From Paramacrobiotus richtersi (Eukaryota; Tardigrada; Eutardigrada; Parachela; Macrobiotidae), in assembly GCA_034698045.1 (NCBI GenBank), contig JAQGAU010001159.1, forward strand, positions 1 through 21,046: a stretch of DNA of 21,046 nucleotides. The letters are read 5' to 3'. Made by a program: the position numbers and the translations under genes. This document shows positions 18,542 to 21,046 of this stretch, one piece after another. The notes beneath the pieces were generated by a model that did not search any database, was not told the origin of the DNA, and worked only from the letters and a program-made list of their open reading frames with translations. Positions within the stretch are counted from its first letter, which is position 1, and the number at the start of each line of letters is the position of its first letter.

Positions 18542-20212
18542 CTATTTGCCCTTCTTGGTACGTAATTTACGTTGGTAAAACTCGAGCTCTTTTCCTTCCA
18601 AAACATATCCATCCGCACGACCCACTTGGCCAGGACGCGAGGAAATGCAAGCTACAAAACCAAGAACAATTTATCAAAACACGACAAAATCTCAAAAGGG
18701 AAAACACCATCCAAACAAACGATAAAATGTTGGACTAATTTTAAGTCAGTTTTATCAAAATTTATACCACTTTTAAATAGCGGAAAAAAATCTCGAAAAT
18801 TGTTAGATATTTTATTGTTTTGAACGGTTCTTACCAAGGACACGACCGCCCATAAACTGTTCATCAAGACCCGCCTCCACTTTGCCGGTGGCTTGGCGTT
18901 CCTTGAGTTTCTTCAGTGCCTTGCCTTTGCGTTCGCGATTCAGGTTCTTGTCTTCGGCTTCCGACTATAATCGTAACAGACGTCAGTACAAACGAATCCA
19001 ACACAAACTGCACAATACAGTTGTCAATTCTGACTAAAATCAGCGGACATCAGAGCAAATAATGTTGTCAACACATGGCATATTCAGCCGAAAGATGGTT
19101 AAATACCATCATCTGTCGCATCGATTCAGAGAAAAAAAGAGGAAAATTTTGACGAAATTAATAAGAATAAATTACTGTTGAAATAAAGTATAAATTTACC
19201 AGTTTGGCTGCCTTTTTCCGGCCCAAGGGAATCCCGTAATGTGCCTCGTACCAGGTTCTGAAAGGGGTGGCGTCGATGACGACGATGGCGTTCTTCACCA
19301 GGGTTTTGGTGCGGACCAACTCGTTGTTGCTGGCATTGTACACTACGTCCACAATACGGGTCTTTCGTGTACAATCTACAAATAAAACATCCAAATTTTA
19401 CACTAATCTACGTAACTGGGCCATAAAACAACAACATAAGGTGAAAAAATCGCATGTTGAAAAGGCTGTTTGAATCAGGTCAAATGAATGTCAGCAGGGT
19501 CTTCTCAGCCGAAAGATGGTTGAAAGCATCATATTTCAAACAGCCACATATATTTTGGAAGAATTCGTCGTTATAATTATGAGAAAATGCACCGCGAACC
19601 GAGAATATCAGGAGTGAACTGTTCGAAGAACCATTCACGGTTTCTTCACTGAATATGATACAGAAATGTTCAATCTTATAACTGCTAGTTCAAAATGATG
19701 AAAAAATATTCTGCTATGATTTTCCTGGGTGAATTGACGCATTTTCTCTTACTTTCTGAGCCCCATGAGAAGTTGCCGTGATCCAACCGAAGAGCGCGGA
19801 ATTTCAGATTGCCACCCATAACGCGGACGGTGTGAACGCGAGAAACTCCAATCTGCGGAAAGAAATAATTACATTTCATATTTCTGTCGTTTTTTATCGT
19901 TTTTCGTCCAAACTGTCAAGTTTCGGTTGAGCAAATCAGATTTGAAAGGGAAGTACCTTGGTGTTGGCAGCCGGGCGACCCAATTCATACTTCCTCTTCT
20001 TGCGGGTGATGGCGCGTTTACCTCCGGTCTTGCGGCGTTTATGGATATGATCCCGGGAAATACCTATACAAAACAGTCGGTCAGAAGGAGAAACACATCC
20101 ACAGAAACGAAGGAAGTGCCAGGAACTCTGCAGGGATTCTCCACCATAAATTGCCGCTGCAAGTTCGTTTCTTTGCTCCTGCACAATATTTTTCAATCTA
20201 ATACTCACCCAT
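18542..20212 (-). CDS. RPS8: 40S ribosomal protein S8 (eS8)
   Basis: eS8 is a structural protein of the small ribosomal subunit. Six exons, in transcript order 20212-20209, 20063-19957, 19852-19753, 19375-19200, 18964-18835 and 18651-18542, join in phase to 208 residues, the same length as the human protein. The first coding exon is only ATGG. Recognisable conserved blocks are [17 protein letters not shown] at 2-18, [15 protein letters not shown] near 23-37, [13 protein letters not shown] near 58-70, [20 protein letters not shown] near 73-92, and [20 protein letters not shown] at the C-terminal end. The segment [20 protein letters not shown] through GLDEQF is the variable region. Introns 3 and 4 host C/D snoRNAs. 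I could not confirm a 5' TOP motif because the transcription start is unknown. Confidence 0.97.
19043..19119 (-). ncRNA. Box C/D snoRNA in RPS8 intron 4, 28S rRNA guide
   Basis: Sense to RPS8. A terminal stem GCGACA pairs with TGTcCGC (one bulged C). Box C is ATGATGG (19106-19112), box D' is CTGA (19084-19087) and box D is CTGA (19050-19053). A C'-like TGTTGAC lies between D' and D. Directly before D' is ACCATCTTTCGG, an exact 12-nt complement of CCGAAAGATGGT, which I know as a highly conserved 28S rRNA segment. By the fifth-nucleotide rule it would direct 2'-O-methylation of the second A of GAAAG, the site I associate with vertebrate U32 (and perhaps U51). The guide before box D (ACATTATTTGCT) has no target I recognise. 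Length about 77 nt. It is paralogous to the snoRNA at 19464-19545. Confidence 0.85.
19464..19545 (-). ncRNA. Box C/D snoRNA in RPS8 intron 3, 28S rRNA guide
   Basis: Sense to RPS8. The terminal stem is an uninterrupted 11 bp, GGCTGTTTGAA with TTCAAACAGCC. Box C is ATGATGC (19526-19532), box D' is CTGA (19505-19508) and box D is CTGA (19475-19478). The C' box is degenerate (TGCTGAC). The D' guide is again ACCATCTTTCGG, the same 28S complement as in the intron 4 copy. The sequence before box D (ACATTCATTTGAC) differs from the sister copy and has no target I recognise. Length 82 nt. Intron hosting by a ribosomal-protein gene is typical, because the snoRNA is released by splicing and trimming. 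Confidence 0.9.
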
Positions 20213-21046
20213 TTTGTATTTTCTGATAAGTCAAGGTTGGATTAAAAGATGAACTAAAAACTTAACTAGGAAAACTAGAAAACCGCATCCAATTCCCCGA
20301 TCGTGCTTTTTTACACATCGAAGAGCCGCAAATGCAGACCGAGCACAGCGGTAGATTCATGATGGCAAGTAGTAGTACAGGCCACGCTAAAAGCAGCCAC
20401 GTCGGGAGACACCGCATTTACATTTTGCAGAGGGCCGATATGTCAGGCTAGACTCAGGGGCGGTCGCTGTGATGCCAGTCTAACCATCCTACTTGCGGAA
20501 ATGCTGTAGACCAGTGGACTAGCGTCACGAGCGTTGGACAACCGTACAGGATCAACTTAAAATTTGCCATTCAATTTTCTACCTTTCTGAAAATTTGTAC
20601 TTTTCGGACGGAAAGTCATTATAAATTTCCTTATCGAAATAGACGAATATGTATCCTCCAAAGTTTACATGCATTTAGACGATCGTTACATCCGTAAAAT
20701 AGTAGCATCCGAGAAATTACAGTCTAGAATATCGGGTAACCCCAAACGGGCCAAACCAGAGCATCTGCGCGCCACGCCATCACAGCGAGTCAGAAAACTG
20801 CAGTCTCCAGGCTGTCACATTTGCGCTTGCATATGAGTCATATGACTAGAGCGGAATTTTGGTGTTTCCCAGTTTGTGTTTAACTTTTCGACTTTTATGG
20901 AAAGCGATTACCCAAGAGACACTGTGTTTGTAAAACACAGTGGCTTTTAAAGACGCTGTATACTGTCAACGAAATAAAAGCGTGCAAGATTCTCTCCACC
21001 AGTTTCTTTTGCTTTAACTCCACCCATGTCCTCCTTGAATGTTCTC
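20213..21046. other. RPS8 upstream region and unassigned window end
   Basis: The first one to three hundred bases should contain the RPS8 promoter and 5' UTR. Beyond that no open frame of useful length is seen on either strand. A perfect hairpin, CACTGTGTTT-GTA-AAACACAGTG, sits at 20920-20942, and AGTCATATGACT is a 12-bp palindrome near 20837-20848. AATAAA occurs at about 20973-20978 on the plus strand. The GC-richer stretch 20330-20540 looks different from the AT-rich surroundings and could be an unrecognised RNA or a 5' exon, but I could not identify it. Confidence 0.45.

Noticed and set aside
20064..20208. A third C/D snoRNA in RPS8 intron 1
   Set aside because: A CTGA is present near the 3' end on the sense strand, but there is no good box C (RTGATGA) and no terminal stem.
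1..21046. CRISPR array, operon or bacterial mobile element
   Set aside because: Spliced genes, ribosomal protein eS8 and VPS39 show that the window is eukaryotic nuclear DNA. No direct-repeat/spacer pattern is present.

Overview
This is a piece of animal nuclear genome, most likely from an invertebrate. Four complete genes have short GT-AG introns (the shortest is 56 nt), and all four proteins are ordinary eukaryotic ones: a Golgi glycosyltransferase, a mitochondrial-type protein, the HOPS subunit VPS39 and ribosomal protein eS8. The eS8 sequence looks ecdysozoan to me. A tardigrade or another small-genome protostome would fit, but I cannot fix the taxon from sequence alone.

Layout. Bases 1-783 hold a 65-bp tandem repeat and a diverged direct repeat. 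Bases 784-3196 (minus strand) carry recognisable pieces of cytosolic alpha-mannosidase MAN2C1 (GH38). Three blocks each have a frame break, and both the exon with the metal-site motif and the one with the nucleophile motif are absent, so I call it a pseudogene. Bases 3728-5295 (minus) are an intact four-exon beta-1,3-galactosyltransferase (GT31). Bases 5296-9263 are largely gene-free. They contain a DNA-level duplicate of part of VPS39 (one exon plus its following intron, with a frameshift) and next to it a diverged copy of sequence from the MAN2C1 relic. Bases 9264-10552 (minus) encode a 402-residue protein with a likely mitochondrial presequence. It is divergent, across a 516-bp spacer, from VPS39 (11069-18177, plus), whose 14 exons I could join without a frame break into 870 residues. 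VPS39 runs convergently into RPS8 (18542-20212, minus; six exons, 208 residues).

The most interesting content is non-coding. Two introns of RPS8 each hold a box C/D snoRNA, with C, D' and D boxes and a terminal stem. Both carry the same 12-nt guide next to box D', complementary to a highly conserved 28S rRNA segment. VPS39 intron 7 holds a nearly perfect foldback with 60-nt arms and a 3-nt loop. A short motif resembling a Pol III A box recurs in several VPS39 introns and in the pseudogene copy, as part of a larger intronic repeat.

VPS39 (endolysosomal tethering), RPS8 (ribosome) and the glycosyltransferase (Golgi) are not functionally linked as far as I can see. The functional link supported here is RPS8 with its intronic rRNA-modification guides. 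Base pairing, reading frames and splice phases were worked out by hand from the sequence. Family names come from remembered family features, not database searches.
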